Below are positions 13,801 through 20,177 of a DNA stretch of 47,686 bases, one piece after another. The DNA comes from Firmicutes bacterium ZOR0006 (lineage in GTDB: Bacteria; Bacillota_I; Bacilli_A; Culicoidibacterales; ZOR0006). Every line of letters begins with the position of its first letter. The first letter of the stretch is position 1. The position numbers were made by a program, and so were the translations under genes. The stretch is taken from positions 1-47,686 of the forward strand of contig JTLC01000030.1 of assembly GCA_000798955.1 (NCBI GenBank), given 5' to 3'. The notes under the pieces are model-generated. The model saw nothing but the letters and a program-made list of their open reading frames with translations. It searched no databases and had not been told where the DNA came from.

Positions 13801-13949
13801 GTTGCAACACCCCAAGCTATCGCAAGATTTTGAAGCCAACTTACTAATAAGATGAATGTAAGCAAGAATCCTAATCCAGCTAGTGTTTCAATTACTGATT
13901 TTTTTATGCTATATGTTTTATCTTCTGTTTGAATAAGTATTTTCATCAT
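13794..13949 (-). CDS. small single-pass membrane protein
   Basis: Two ATGs (13949 and 13946) follow AGGGGAAATA; both give about 51 residues. Residues 8-16 are polar and Lys-rich, then one membrane helix (ETLAGLGFLLTFILLVSWL) and a short end. The open frame extends upstream to 14015 without an RBS. Function unknown. It is the first minus-strand gene downstream of the reversed YjzC-like gene. Confidence 0.5.
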   Translation of the reverse strand: MMKILIQTEDKTYSIKKSVIETLAGLGFLLTFILLVSWLQNLAIAWGVATW

Positions 13950-14083
13950 TATTTCCCCTGTTCGACTGATTTTCTGGCTTTTTTCAAAGTATTTTGTGAA
14001 TTCAGACAAAATCACCTCTTTCTTTGTCGTTTTGATTAGTTATTTTGTTATACTTGTAACATCTTTTAGAAAGGAGGTATTTT

Positions 14084-14254
14084 ATGAGTAATAAAAATTT
14101 GATTCCCCCAGGAACTGATAACAAGCCAAGTGGTCAATATGTCGAAGTCGGTCCTCGTGGCGGTGAAGTAAAGAATGCGCGCACGGTAACTATCGACAAG
14201 GGCGATCGTCTTCCGCCAACCCAAGAAAAAGGGCGGAAGTGGCAACGAAAATAA
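14084..14254 (+). CDS. YjzC-like small protein
   Basis: An ATG at 14084 after AAGGAGGTATTTT opens 56 residues: a Pro/Gly start (IPPGTDNKPSGQYVEVGPRG), VKNARTVTIDKGDRLPPT and a basic end (KGRKWQRK). The G-x-Y-V-E-V-G and D-K-G-D-R-x-P-P pattern resembles B. subtilis YjzC, a small protein of unknown function. It is transcribed against the early operon, has its own terminator and looks like a lysogenic cargo gene. Too short for the default gene caller. Confidence 0.7.
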   Translation: MSNKNLIPPGTDNKPSGQYVEVGPRGGEVKNARTVTIDKGDRLPPTQEKGRKWQRK

Positions 14255-14259
14255 ATTTT

Positions 14260-14300
14260 ATAAGACTCATTCAGTTGGCGCTGAATGGGTCTTTTTATTT
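14260..14300. terminator. terminator after YjzC-like gene
   Basis: AAGACTCATTCAG and CTGAATGGGTCTT form a strong stem around TTGGCG and run into a T tract on the plus strand. On the minus strand the flanking sequence is also A/T rich, so it can act both ways. Confidence 0.85.
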
Positions 14301-14303
14301 GTC

Positions 14304-14561
14304 CTAAACTGTTTCAATCGTTACTTGGTAATCGTCATTAGCAATTCCTTTGTAACCTTCCTTGTCGTTACCGAATACTCTTGCTACCAGGTTATTGTCT
14401 TTATCTTCTACCGTAAATTGCCAATCAACACCTTGTGCTAATTCTTTTTTGCGCCGGCTAAAGCAATATGATTTTCCAAACATATTAATTTGCAACCAAC
14501 TCTCGGCATATTTCTTTTCGTTATTTTCTACATAAACTGTTAAATGGTGTTTAATAATCAT
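14304..14561 (-). CDS. hypothetical phage protein
   Basis: The start is ATG 14561 after GGAGAATAAAAAA, and the frame upstream to 14624 lacks an RBS. The 85-residue protein is beta-rich (HHLTVYVENNEKKYAESWLQ, YCFSRRKKELAQ, WQFTVEDKDNNLVARVFG) with basic patches. No family recognised. It is coupled closely to the excisionase-like gene upstream. Confidence 0.55.
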   Translation of the reverse strand: MIIKHHLTVYVENNEKKYAESWLQINMFGKSYCFSRRKKELAQGVDWQFTVEDKDNNLVARVFGNDKEGYKGIANDDYQVTIETV

Positions 14562-14565
14562 TTTT

Positions 14566-14787
14566 TTATTCTCCTTCCCAAATCTCATAAATGAAGTTGT
14601 CTTTATCCAGTCCAAGTGATTCAAAGAAAAACTTCTTCGACACTCGGCTATTGATCGTCGTAAACCCCTCTTTTTCGAGACGCTTATTCATATCTTTCAT
14701 AATTTTGTAGGCCTTGCTGGCGCTACACTTCGCAATATTGCCGACTTCTTCTGCTCGTAGCAGTACTGGTAGTTGCTCGTAGTTCAT
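14566..14787 (-). CDS. small helix-turn-helix regulator (excisionase-like)
   Basis: The 73-residue protein has a helix-turn-helix of the excisionase/MerR type (LLRAEEVGNIAKCSASKAYK) and then KIMKDMNKRLEKEGF and VSKKFFFESLG. This pattern is seen in small phage and ICE regulators. It overlaps the antirepressor gene by 4 bases (ATGA), so both are made together. It may set the direction of integrase action or repress early genes. Confidence 0.7.
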   Translation of the reverse strand: MNYEQLPVLLRAEEVGNIAKCSASKAYKIMKDMNKRLEKEGFTTINSRVSKKFFFESLGLDKDNFIYEIWEGE

Positions 14788-15509
14788 CGTAGTTCCTCCA
14801 TTCGCATCTGTGCATTAGCACCGATAATCATTAATGACAATTCTTCATTCGGATTGAATTTTTCAATCATTTCTAGTGCTGTTTTGAACTCTTTCTTTGG
14901 AATGTCTTGATAAGACGGTACTTGAAATGAATTCCACAACAATTTATGTATCGAGTTGAACGTTTTATTTTTGACAACTTTATTTTTATAAGCTCTGCTC
15001 TCATAGCCAAGCAGACGAGTCGCTTTCTTCTGAATTGCTTCTTTGATTTGTTTCGATTGCGCTCGTGTTAAATTCAGGTTGTTTTCAATTTCGACCATCT
15101 TCGTTTCAATCACTTGAATTTGTTCTGCTTGCTGCGTTTGATTTTGTTCGAGTTGAATCATGAACTTCAATTCAGTAGACAGATTAGCGAATGGATCCGC
15201 TAGCTTTTGTTCCAGCTTCTCAACATAAGCAATCACCGCTTTTCGCACCGACTTACTTTCTCGTACTAAAACTTGTTTAGCTTGGGACGGTGTAAGTTCG
15301 TACATTGGGTACTCACGACCGCGCACTTCATATTTTCGTTCCAAAATTTCTTGGAGCGAGATTTCTTCTTCAAATTCGTCTCGAACAATATTTAAAAATG
15401 TGTCATGACGTAATTCTGATTTGTTGTCGTACTGCTTACGGAATAGATTAATTTGCTCCACCAACTCCAAAGTTGTGATTGTTCCATTTTGTAAATTTGT
15501 TAATTCCAT
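14784..15509 (-). CDS. phage antirepressor (Rha-like N-terminus, ORF6C C-terminus)
   Basis: The 241-residue protein has an N-terminal helix-rich DNA-binding part (LVEQINLFRKQYDNKSELRH, VRGREYPMYELTPSQAK), coiled central helices, and the ORF6C domain (RLLGYESRAYKNKVVKNKTF, then HKLLWNSFQVPSYQDIP). Antirepressors of this kind bind CI or compete at operators to promote lysis. It starts at ATG 15509 after GAAGGAGGAAC. The 19-bp operator at 15525-15543 lies just upstream of its RBS, so CI or Cro may directly control it. Downstream coupling with the excisionase-like gene is by a 4-base overlap. Confidence 0.85.
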   Translation of the reverse strand: MELTNLQNGTITTLELVEQINLFRKQYDNKSELRHDTFLNIVRDEFEEEISLQEILERKYEVRGREYPMYELTPSQAKQVLVRESKSVRKAVIAYVEKLEQKLADPFANLSTELKFMIQLEQNQTQQAEQIQVIETKMVEIENNLNLTRAQSKQIKEAIQKKATRLLGYESRAYKNKVVKNKTFNSIHKLLWNSFQVPSYQDIPKKEFKTALEMIEKFNPNEELSLMIIGANAQMRMEELR

Positions 15510-15524
15510 GTTTGTTCCTCCTTC

Positions 15525-15543
15525 ATTTCACGAAACGTGAAAT
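15525..15543. promoter_or_regulatory. operator O1 (CI/Cro)
   Basis: ATTTCACG, AAA, CGTGAAAT form a perfect 19-bp palindrome between the cro stop and the antirepressor RBS. The same ATTTCAC...GTGAAAT motif recurs at 15778-15796. Confidence 0.8.
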
Positions 15544-15545
15544 AA

Positions 15546-15746
15546 TTACTTAAAAATTTTTTCGTACGTCAAACTCTCATCGTACTGTTTAAACATTGCT
15601 ACAATTTTATCAATCTCGCTTTTTGTGAACTCTCTGTTACCAGTCTCTTTTAGAGAGTATGTAGGTACTGTAGTACCTATAACTTCAGCTACTTTTGATT
15701 GATTGAGATTATAGCGAGCTCGAAGCGCTTTTAACTCTCGTGACAT
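15546..15746 (-). CDS. Cro-like XRE regulator
   Basis: ATG 15746 is 8 bases after AAGGAGG. The upstream in-frame GTG sits too close to that site. The 66-residue protein is a single XRE helix-turn-helix (RARYNLNQSKVAEVIGTTVPTYSLKE) with a short tail, and is transcribed divergently from the CI gene across the operators. That arrangement is the classic lytic/lysogenic switch, with this protein as Cro. Confidence 0.85.
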   Translation of the reverse strand: MSRELKALRARYNLNQSKVAEVIGTTVPTYSLKETGNREFTKSEIDKIVAMFKQYDESLTYEKIFK

Positions 15747-15777
15747 TTCGTCCACCTCCTTGCTTCTCCTTAAGTTT

Positions 15778-15826
15778 ATTTCACAATTCGTGAAATGTCA
15801 ATGTATTTTTTCACTAATTGTAGAAA
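15778..15826. promoter_or_regulatory. operators O2 and O3 in the CI-Cro intergenic region
   Basis: O2 at 15778-15796 is ATTTCAC, AATTC, GTGAAAT (perfect arms). O3 at 15808-15826 is a decayed copy (TTTTCAC, TAATT, GTAGAAA). A half-site ATTTCACG is at 15869-15876 just before the CI RBS. Spacing between O2 and O3 is 30 bases. They are natural binding sites for CI and Cro around the divergent promoters. Confidence 0.75.
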
Positions 15827-15890
15827 AAGTTTATTTTTTTGCTTAAAAGGTTTATATTTAAGGTATAAATTTCACGTTAAGGAGAAAAAC

Positions 15891-16535
15891 ATGACAATCG
15901 GAAAAAGATTACGCGATTTAAGAAAAAAAGGCGGATATTCAGTACCACAATTGGCAAAAAAACTAGGTGTTTCAACTTCTACTATTTATGGTTACGAAAG
16001 CAATTCTCGAGAAGCTAGTGATGAACAAAAACAAAAGCTTGCTAAAATATACAATGTTTCACTCGACTACTTGATCACTGGTAGCGAAACCCAGCCAACC
16101 ACGCCCACACTCTACAAAAACCCGAACCCACGATATGCTCCTTTATTAGGAACGGCCAGTGCTGGTACACCTGAGAGCGTAGATCAGTTTATTGATGAAA
16201 TGTTAGAAATACCGAATTTTATTAAGCATGAAGCTGAACACATGTTCTTTATCAAAGTGAACGGTGATTCTATGAACAAACTTATGGGAAACGGATCAAC
16301 TGCTTTGATTCTAAAATCAGAACACTTCACGACACAGCCAAAAACGGGCGATATCGTCGTGTTTAAGGTTGATGGTGAATATTGCATCAAGCGATTCATT
16401 GAAACCGATACAGTCGTTATATTCGAGCCTGCTAGCTATTCAGATGAGTTTAAGCCGCTCGTCTACGTTAAAGGCACGAGCATTGACATTGAAGTAATTG
16501 GAAAAGTGATCTATACATACAACACGTGGGAGTAA
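15891..16535 (+). CDS. LexA-type CI repressor
   Basis: ATG 15891 follows TAAGGAG; the open frame upstream is unsupported. The 214-residue protein has an N-terminal XRE helix-turn-helix (YSVPQLAKKLGVSTSTIYGYE), a linker, and an S24 peptidase domain. The likely self-cleavage site is Ala91-Gly92 (GTASAGTPE). The catalytic dyad is Ser127 (NGDSMN) and Lys167 (GEYCIKRF). RecA-stimulated self-cleavage during DNA damage would release the phage, so it responds to the SOS signal. It is the first gene of a plus-strand operon with the HipA-like pair. Confidence 0.92.
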   Translation: MTIGKRLRDLRKKGGYSVPQLAKKLGVSTSTIYGYESNSREASDEQKQKLAKIYNVSLDYLITGSETQPTTPTLYKNPNPRYAPLLGTASAGTPESVDQFIDEMLEIPNFIKHEAEHMFFIKVNGDSMNKLMGNGSTALILKSEHFTTQPKTGDIVVFKVDGEYCIKRFIETDTVVIFEPASYSDEFKPLVYVKGTSIDIEVIGKVIYTYNTWE

Positions 16536-16568
16536 GTAAATATTCAAACTATTGAACAAGGAGGAAGT

Positions 16569-17420
16569 ATGGAAGAGATAACAAAAACTGTCGTCAAAGT
16601 GACAAGTAAGGTTCCAACAGGAATGACCGAGCCTTTAACCGCTATGTTGGACGATGACACTAAGGTATTCATCAAGCGTAACAATCACACGGCATTCGGA
16701 AACTTTTTCCTTATAAACGAGTGGATTGGATTTAAATTAGGCGAAATGCTTCAGTTGAATCAACCTAAATTCGGTATTGCGATGATGGGAGTGAATTTAG
16801 ATGCTTCACTGCTTGAAAGTAAATATTTTCCAGGTGATTGCACATACTGTTCTTATACAGAAGCAATAACATTGGCCCAAACATATAACTCTCAGGAGAT
16901 CAGCCACTTATTAAGTGTTATGGATGAAGAAGAAATTAAACTATTCATAGAGGTGGTTTTTTATGATGCGATTATTTATAATGGTGATAGAGATAATGGT
17001 CAGAATATTCTAATCGATTCAAATTTACGAACATTCGCTTTTGATTATACTCACGCATTTTACTCACCTTTTGACTGGAATAGAAAATCAACATTTGCGA
17101 GTATTTACGATAATGATGATCCCGATGAAAATTTTGCTTCACTCGATGGAATATTTGATGAAAACTCAGGAATATACGAAGCATTAGCTGAAATTCCTAA
17201 TAGTTACCTGCTTGTTGATGATATTTATACAAAGTTCGATAAATTATTTACATTACAACTAATTGACGATGTATTCACTAGCATTCCTGATGAATTATTT
17301 GAATTTGGCATTGATAGGTGTGATTTGAAATATTTACAACACTTTATCGAAACTAGATTTTACCAATTAGCGCTTATTCGTGAAAAACTATACACTTTGA
17401 TGGGAGGTGAGCGGCGATGA
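16569..17420 (+). CDS. HipA-like kinase (HipA_2 type)
   Basis: The 283-residue protein starts at ATG 16569 behind AAGGAGG, 33 bases after the CI stop. It carries the HipA_2-type catalytic loop YNGDRDNGQNILID (about 138-150) and the metal site FAFDYTHAF (Asp159), with a KVFIKRNNHTAFGNF segment for nucleotide binding. The kinase is of serine/threonine type; in HipA proteins it phosphorylates a cell target and slows growth. No HipB antitoxin is beside it; a 262-residue partner overlaps its end. It is transcribed with CI, so it is lysogen-expressed, which suits a defence or exclusion role. Confidence 0.78.
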   Translation: MEEITKTVVKVTSKVPTGMTEPLTAMLDDDTKVFIKRNNHTAFGNFFLINEWIGFKLGEMLQLNQPKFGIAMMGVNLDASLLESKYFPGDCTYCSYTEAITLAQTYNSQEISHLLSVMDEEEIKLFIEVVFYDAIIYNGDRDNGQNILIDSNLRTFAFDYTHAFYSPFDWNRKSTFASIYDNDDPDENFASLDGIFDENSGIYEALAEIPNSYLLVDDIYTKFDKLFTLQLIDDVFTSIPDELFEFGIDRCDLKYLQHFIETRFYQLALIREKLYTLMGGERR

Positions 17421-18205
17421 ATAATGAATTAGTAACTTTACAATATGCAATTTTGAAATACAGAAAAGATGTAGTCTTGCCAGAAAACAATGAATTCCAA
17501 GAAACATTGATTGTTGGTGCTATTTTCTATATCAAAGAAACAAATTACCGAAAGATTTTCTTTACTAAGAATCACAATGACTTCTTTAACAAAAAAGTGT
17601 TCACTGGAAAGTTAACATTTACAATGTATACAGAAGCAATTGAGCAAAATTGGCATCAATCACTCTTCAATACCGAACGGAACGAAAATATCAATCTTGA
17701 AACGTTCACACACAAGTACGTCAATAACTTCTACTTCTCATCTATCAAGCAGCGAACAATCAACAGTGATAATGTAGCAAGTGAAATTAAACTTTTTTGT
17801 GAAAATATCGACAAAGTAGAATTTTCTCCAACGAAGAAAAAACCAGATGAATTAAAAAAAGCGCTTCGAAATGCTTTAACAAATTACACGCTTGTCACAC
17901 CAAATGAACACATCAGAGGTGAATTTGGCGATACGTTCAAAGTTGCATTCAGTAGTGGTAACGATGCATACGTATTGTTAGACTTTAGTTCTCATGGGCC
18001 GAACTTTTGGAATCACATCCGTTCGATTGCATATTTCGCATCAAATAGTGAAAACGTGAACCTCTATCTCGTTTACACCGCACCTGGCAACGATACAAAA
18101 CATGTAGAGCAGTTCCACCAAGCTGTAAAATTACTGGAACACAATAAAGTAACATGTATTAATCAAGCAAACCTATCACAATATATTTTCGATAAATACA
18201 ACTAA
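17417..18205 (+). CDS. DUF3037-like partner of HipA-like kinase
   Basis: ATG 17417 overlaps the kinase stop by four bases (ATGA), so it is coupled. The 262-residue N-terminus (LQYAILKYRKDVVLPENNEF, then LIVGAIFY) resembles DUF3037, a family usually found next to HipA-type kinases. The C-terminal 90 residues (GDTFKVAFSSGNDAYVLLDF, then ASNSENVNLYLVYTAPG) look like a separate beta-rich domain that I do not recognise. The pair probably acts as a two-component effector of phage exclusion or growth control, but this is inference. A bidirectional terminator follows directly. Confidence 0.6.
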   Translation: MNNELVTLQYAILKYRKDVVLPENNEFQETLIVGAIFYIKETNYRKIFFTKNHNDFFNKKVFTGKLTFTMYTEAIEQNWHQSLFNTERNENINLETFTHKYVNNFYFSSIKQRTINSDNVASEIKLFCENIDKVEFSPTKKKPDELKKALRNALTNYTLVTPNEHIRGEFGDTFKVAFSSGNDAYVLLDFSSHGPNFWNHIRSIAYFASNSENVNLYLVYTAPGNDTKHVEQFHQAVKLLEHNKVTCINQANLSQYIFDKYN

Positions 18206-18207
18206 AC

Positions 18208-18239
18208 AAAAAAAGCCCCCTTTCTCAAGGAGGCTTTTT
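18208..18239. terminator. bidirectional terminator
   Basis: A stem of AAAAAGCC..CCT with AGG..GGCTTTTT ends the CI-HipA operon on the plus strand. On the minus strand it is followed by seven T and would end an antisense RNA of the next peptide gene. Confidence 0.85.
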
Positions 18240-18273
18240 CTTCTTTTTCACCTGTTTTTTTTGCTACTTTCTA

Positions 18274-18302
18274 TTGAAAAAACGGACGCCGTTTATTATA
18301 AT
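18274..18302 (+). promoter_or_regulatory. promoter with palindromic operator, small-peptide cassette 2
   Basis: TTGAAA (18274-18279) and TATAAT (18297-18302) are 17 bases apart, a near-consensus promoter. The spacer holds a perfect 15-bp palindrome, AAACGG-ACG-CCGTTT (18280-18294), placed between -35 and -10 where a bound protein would block polymerase. The likely binder is the small regulator at 18634-18816 or another phage repressor. Confidence 0.75.
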
Positions 18303-18324
18303 AAAAGAGTAGGAGGTGAACAAA

Positions 18325-18420
18325 ATGCATAGACATTCTAAGCGGAAAATTGAAGGTAAAATCAAGGTTTCGATTAATTTAGTTATTGTGAAGTTTACAT
18401 TCAATTTAGTCCGAAAATAA
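18325..18420 (+). CDS. 31-residue cationic peptide (cassette 2, ORF1)
   Basis: ATG 18325 lies 5 bases after AGGAGGTGAA and opens 31 codons. The peptide begins with a basic MHRHSKRK and has alternating hydrophobic and polar residues (KIKVSINLVIVKFTFNLV), suggesting an amphipathic strand. The leader and RBS copy those of the Hol-Tox-like gene at 5335. It is followed by a 5-bp hairpin (18427-18442) and faces a candidate antisense promoter. No family is recognised. Confidence 0.6.
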   Translation: MHRHSKRKIEGKIKVSINLVIVKFTFNLVRK

Positions 18421-18426
18421 GAGTTC

Positions 18427-18442
18427 GGGAGTGACAGCTCCC
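18427..18442 (+). promoter_or_regulatory. hairpin after peptide gene (cassette 2)
   Basis: GGGAG and CTCCC enclose the 6-base loop TGACAG, followed by TCTCTT. It is the counterpart of the hairpin at 5476-5491, with stem length and loop size conserved. Confidence 0.5.
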
Positions 18443-18483
18443 TCTCTTACCACTTAGAATACCATAAACGCATTTGATAATCT

Positions 18484-18621
18484 ATGAAAAAAACATTTGA
18501 TTTCAAAAAATTTAAAGTTGAAATGACTGTTACACGTCAAAAAATCACAGTAAAATCAACGCTACAACTTCTTGCAGTTATTACAATAGTTGCAGCAATC
18601 ATTTACTTATTCACACGCTAG
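18484..18621 (+). CDS. 45-residue membrane peptide (cassette 2, ORF2)
   Basis: ATG 18484 opens a 45-codon frame with a basic N-terminal half (KKTFDFKKFKVEMTVTRQK) and one membrane helix (LQLLAVITIVAAIIYLF) near the C-terminus. No Shine-Dalgarno precedes it. It ends 12 bases before ORF3. The same place in cassette 1 is held by a 39-residue membrane peptide, also without an RBS. I do not recognise a family. Confidence 0.5.
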   Translation: MKKTFDFKKFKVEMTVTRQKITVKSTLQLLAVITIVAAIIYLFTR

Positions 18622-18633
18622 GAGGATATTTCA

Positions 18634-18816
18634 ATGCAAAAAACAGAACGTGTCTTGAATGTGATGTTCAATAAGCCATCACCAGCCGGTAAAATTCCAT
18701 CACCCCGAATGACGATTCCAAAGCAATGGTTAGAAGCAATGGGAGTGAATCCAGAAGAGCGATCAGTCGTTGCAATATTTGATGGTGAAAAAATTATTAT
18801 CAAGAAAGCCGAATAA
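18634..18816 (+). CDS. AbrB/SpoVT-like small regulator (cassette 2, ORF3)
   Basis: ATG 18634 follows AGGAGGATATTTCA. The 60-residue protein (PRMTIPKQWLEAMGV, then SVVAIFDGEKIIIKK) matches the swapped-hairpin AbrB/SpoVT fold used by many antitoxins and transition regulators. It lacks a C-terminal domain. It is likely to bind DNA, perhaps the 18280-18294 palindrome of its own promoter. A terminator follows at 18831-18857. Confidence 0.75.
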   Translation: MQKTERVLNVMFNKPSPAGKIPSPRMTIPKQWLEAMGVNPEERSVVAIFDGEKIIIKKAE

Positions 18817-18830
18817 TACGAGAAGAATGA

Positions 18831-18857
18831 AGCTAGTCACTATGACTGGCTTTTTTT
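18831..18857 (+). terminator. terminator of cassette 2
   Basis: AGCTAGTCA and TGACTGGCT form a stem followed by seven T, ending the regulator cassette before the integrase promoter. Confidence 0.85.
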
Positions 18858-18899
18858 GTTTTCTTTACATTCGTATGTACCTTAAAAAATCTAAAACGA

Positions 18900-18927
18900 T
18901 TGTATTACTTCTAAATCACTGTATAAT
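18900..18927 (+). promoter_or_regulatory. integrase promoter
   Basis: TTGTAT (18900-18905) and TATAAT (18922-18927) are 16 bases apart, 45 bases before the integrase start. The integrase is therefore transcribed separately from the cassette. Confidence 0.7.
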
Positions 18928-18971
18928 TTTACTTGTCATTTTGGCAACAAATATAAGTAGGAGTTGATACT

Positions 18972-20093
18972 ATGTCAGTCAAAAAAACTACAAATAAAAC
19001 AACTTGGGAATTTTGCACCCGTTATACTGATGTTCAAGGAAATCGGAAACAAAAGCGCCTACGTGGTTTTATTACCAAACGTGAGGCCCAGGAGGCGGAA
19101 CGTGATTTTTTAAATAGCTTGAATCATAACGGTATCTTAGAACGTGATGATATGACCGTTTCTAAACTGATAGATTTATACTTGGAAGCGCGAAAACCTG
19201 AAATTAAGGCAAATACATTCCAAAGCTTGACTAACTTCTGTTCCAAGCACATTAGGCCGTTCCTGGGCAACGTGAAGGTGTCTAACTTGAATCAAAACAC
19301 AGTGGCTTCATTTCACAAATACCTGCTTGATGATGTTGGTGTGAAATTATCATCAGCAAAAACAATTCACGGGAAGCTGATAGCAATGATCCGCTATGCC
19401 GAAGTACATTATAATATTCCGATGATTTCGCATAAACTACGTCCACCGAAGATTGTTGGCCTATTAGAAGAAAAACGATTAAAATTCTATACACCAGAAC
19501 AAGTGCGTGAATTTGCGAATGCTGCACGATCAGTCAATGATTTGATTGCGAATATGATTATTGTGCTGGCACAAACAGGTTTACGAATTGGGGAGCTCAC
19601 TGGATTAACGTATAAACACATTGATTTTGAAAAAAAGAAAATCCTTGTCCGCCAAACTGCGTATTACACAATGCTCGATGGCAAGTCACAAATGACGATA
19701 TCAGCTCCTAAGACACGTTCTTCTATTCGTGATGTTTTGATGACTTCTGAAACTTTTGACATTATAAAGGCAATGTATGAAGCTGACAAGCTCATTGTTG
19801 GTTTTACAAAAGAGTTCTACATCTTTAGCAATGCAAAAACAAATGCGTTGCCATATTACAGTATTTTGCGTTATTTCAATGCTGCACATGCAAAAACAAC
19901 ACTACCAAAAATAACGATTCATGATTTGCGCCATAGTCATGCGAGTCTCTTGATTCACCTTGGGGCTGATGTTCTGCTTGTGAGTAAGCGACTAGGACAC
20001 AAAGATGTGACTACTACTCTCAACATCTACTCTCACCTGTTCCCAGAGCGTGAAAACACGATAATTGACACGCTAAATGAGCATTTAAAATGA
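18972..20093 (+). CDS. int: tyrosine recombinase (phage integrase)
   Basis: ATG 18972 follows AGGAG. The 373-residue protein has an AP2-like N-terminal arm-binding domain (WEFCTRYTDVQGNRKQKRLR), a SAM-like core-binding domain and the catalytic domain. Visible catalytic residues are Arg in TGLRIGELTGL, the His-x-x-Arg box HDLRHSHASLL, His in GHKDVTTTLNIYSH and the Tyr nucleophile in NIYSHL. It inserts and excises the prophage by strand exchange between attP and attB. Arm-like repeats follow directly at 20096-20116. Confidence 0.95.
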   Translation: MSVKKTTNKTTWEFCTRYTDVQGNRKQKRLRGFITKREAQEAERDFLNSLNHNGILERDDMTVSKLIDLYLEARKPEIKANTFQSLTNFCSKHIRPFLGNVKVSNLNQNTVASFHKYLLDDVGVKLSSAKTIHGKLIAMIRYAEVHYNIPMISHKLRPPKIVGLLEEKRLKFYTPEQVREFANAARSVNDLIANMIIVLAQTGLRIGELTGLTYKHIDFEKKKILVRQTAYYTMLDGKSQMTISAPKTRSSIRDVLMTSETFDIIKAMYEADKLIVGFTKEFYIFSNAKTNALPYYSILRYFNAAHAKTTLPKITIHDLRHSHASLLIHLGADVLLVSKRLGHKDVTTTLNIYSHLFPERENTIIDTLNEHLK

Positions 20094-20095
20094 TT

Positions 20096-20116
20096 TTGTG
20101 ACTTTCTTGTGACTTT
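20096..20116 (+). repeat. tandem arm-type repeats near attachment site
   Basis: TTGTGACTTT occurs at 20096-20105 and 20107-20116, 11 bases apart, directly after the integrase stop. Such repeats are the usual arm-binding sites of the N-terminal domain of integrase. The attachment core itself cannot be assigned because only one prophage end is in the window. Confidence 0.6.
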
Positions 20117-20124
20117 AGCCAAAA

Positions 20125-20175
20125 TAAAAAACGTCATCAACCCAGTGTTTAAAAGGGCTGAATGACGTTTTTTTG
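20125..20175. terminator. bidirectional terminator at the prophage-host junction
   Basis: AACGTCAT and ATGACGTT frame a stem with inner CCC and GGG; both strands carry A- or T-rich tails. It ends the integrase gene on one side and the penicillin-binding protein on the other. It may also be the phage attachment region. Confidence 0.8.
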
Positions 20176-20177
20176 TT

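Larger units (their letters stand above)
18208..18449 (-). ncRNA. candidate antisense RNA to small-peptide cassette 2
   Basis: An extended -10 TGGTATTCT on the minus strand (hexamer 18456-18461) would start an RNA near 18449. It would begin near the hairpin at 18427-18442, cover the peptide gene and its promoter, and stop at the terminator at 18208-18239, giving about 241 bases. The same geometry with about 247 bases occurs at 5252-5498. Confidence 0.4.
1..20175. mobile_element. SPP1-like temperate prophage (right part, left end outside window)
   Basis: A continuous block of phage genes runs from the left edge to the integrase. Lysogeny genes (CI, HipA-like pair, integrase) lie on the plus strand at the right, and early, replication and head genes lie on the minus strand. 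The order integrase, repressor, Cro, antirepressor, initiator, recombinase, RusA, late regulator, terminase, portal and minor capsid is normal for Siphoviridae-type prophages of Bacillota. The host resumes at the penicillin-binding protein ending at 20178, so the right attachment site should lie between about 20094 and 20178. The other junction is not visible, so the exact core cannot be given. The disrupted minor capsid gene suggests the prophage may be defective. Confidence 0.93.
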
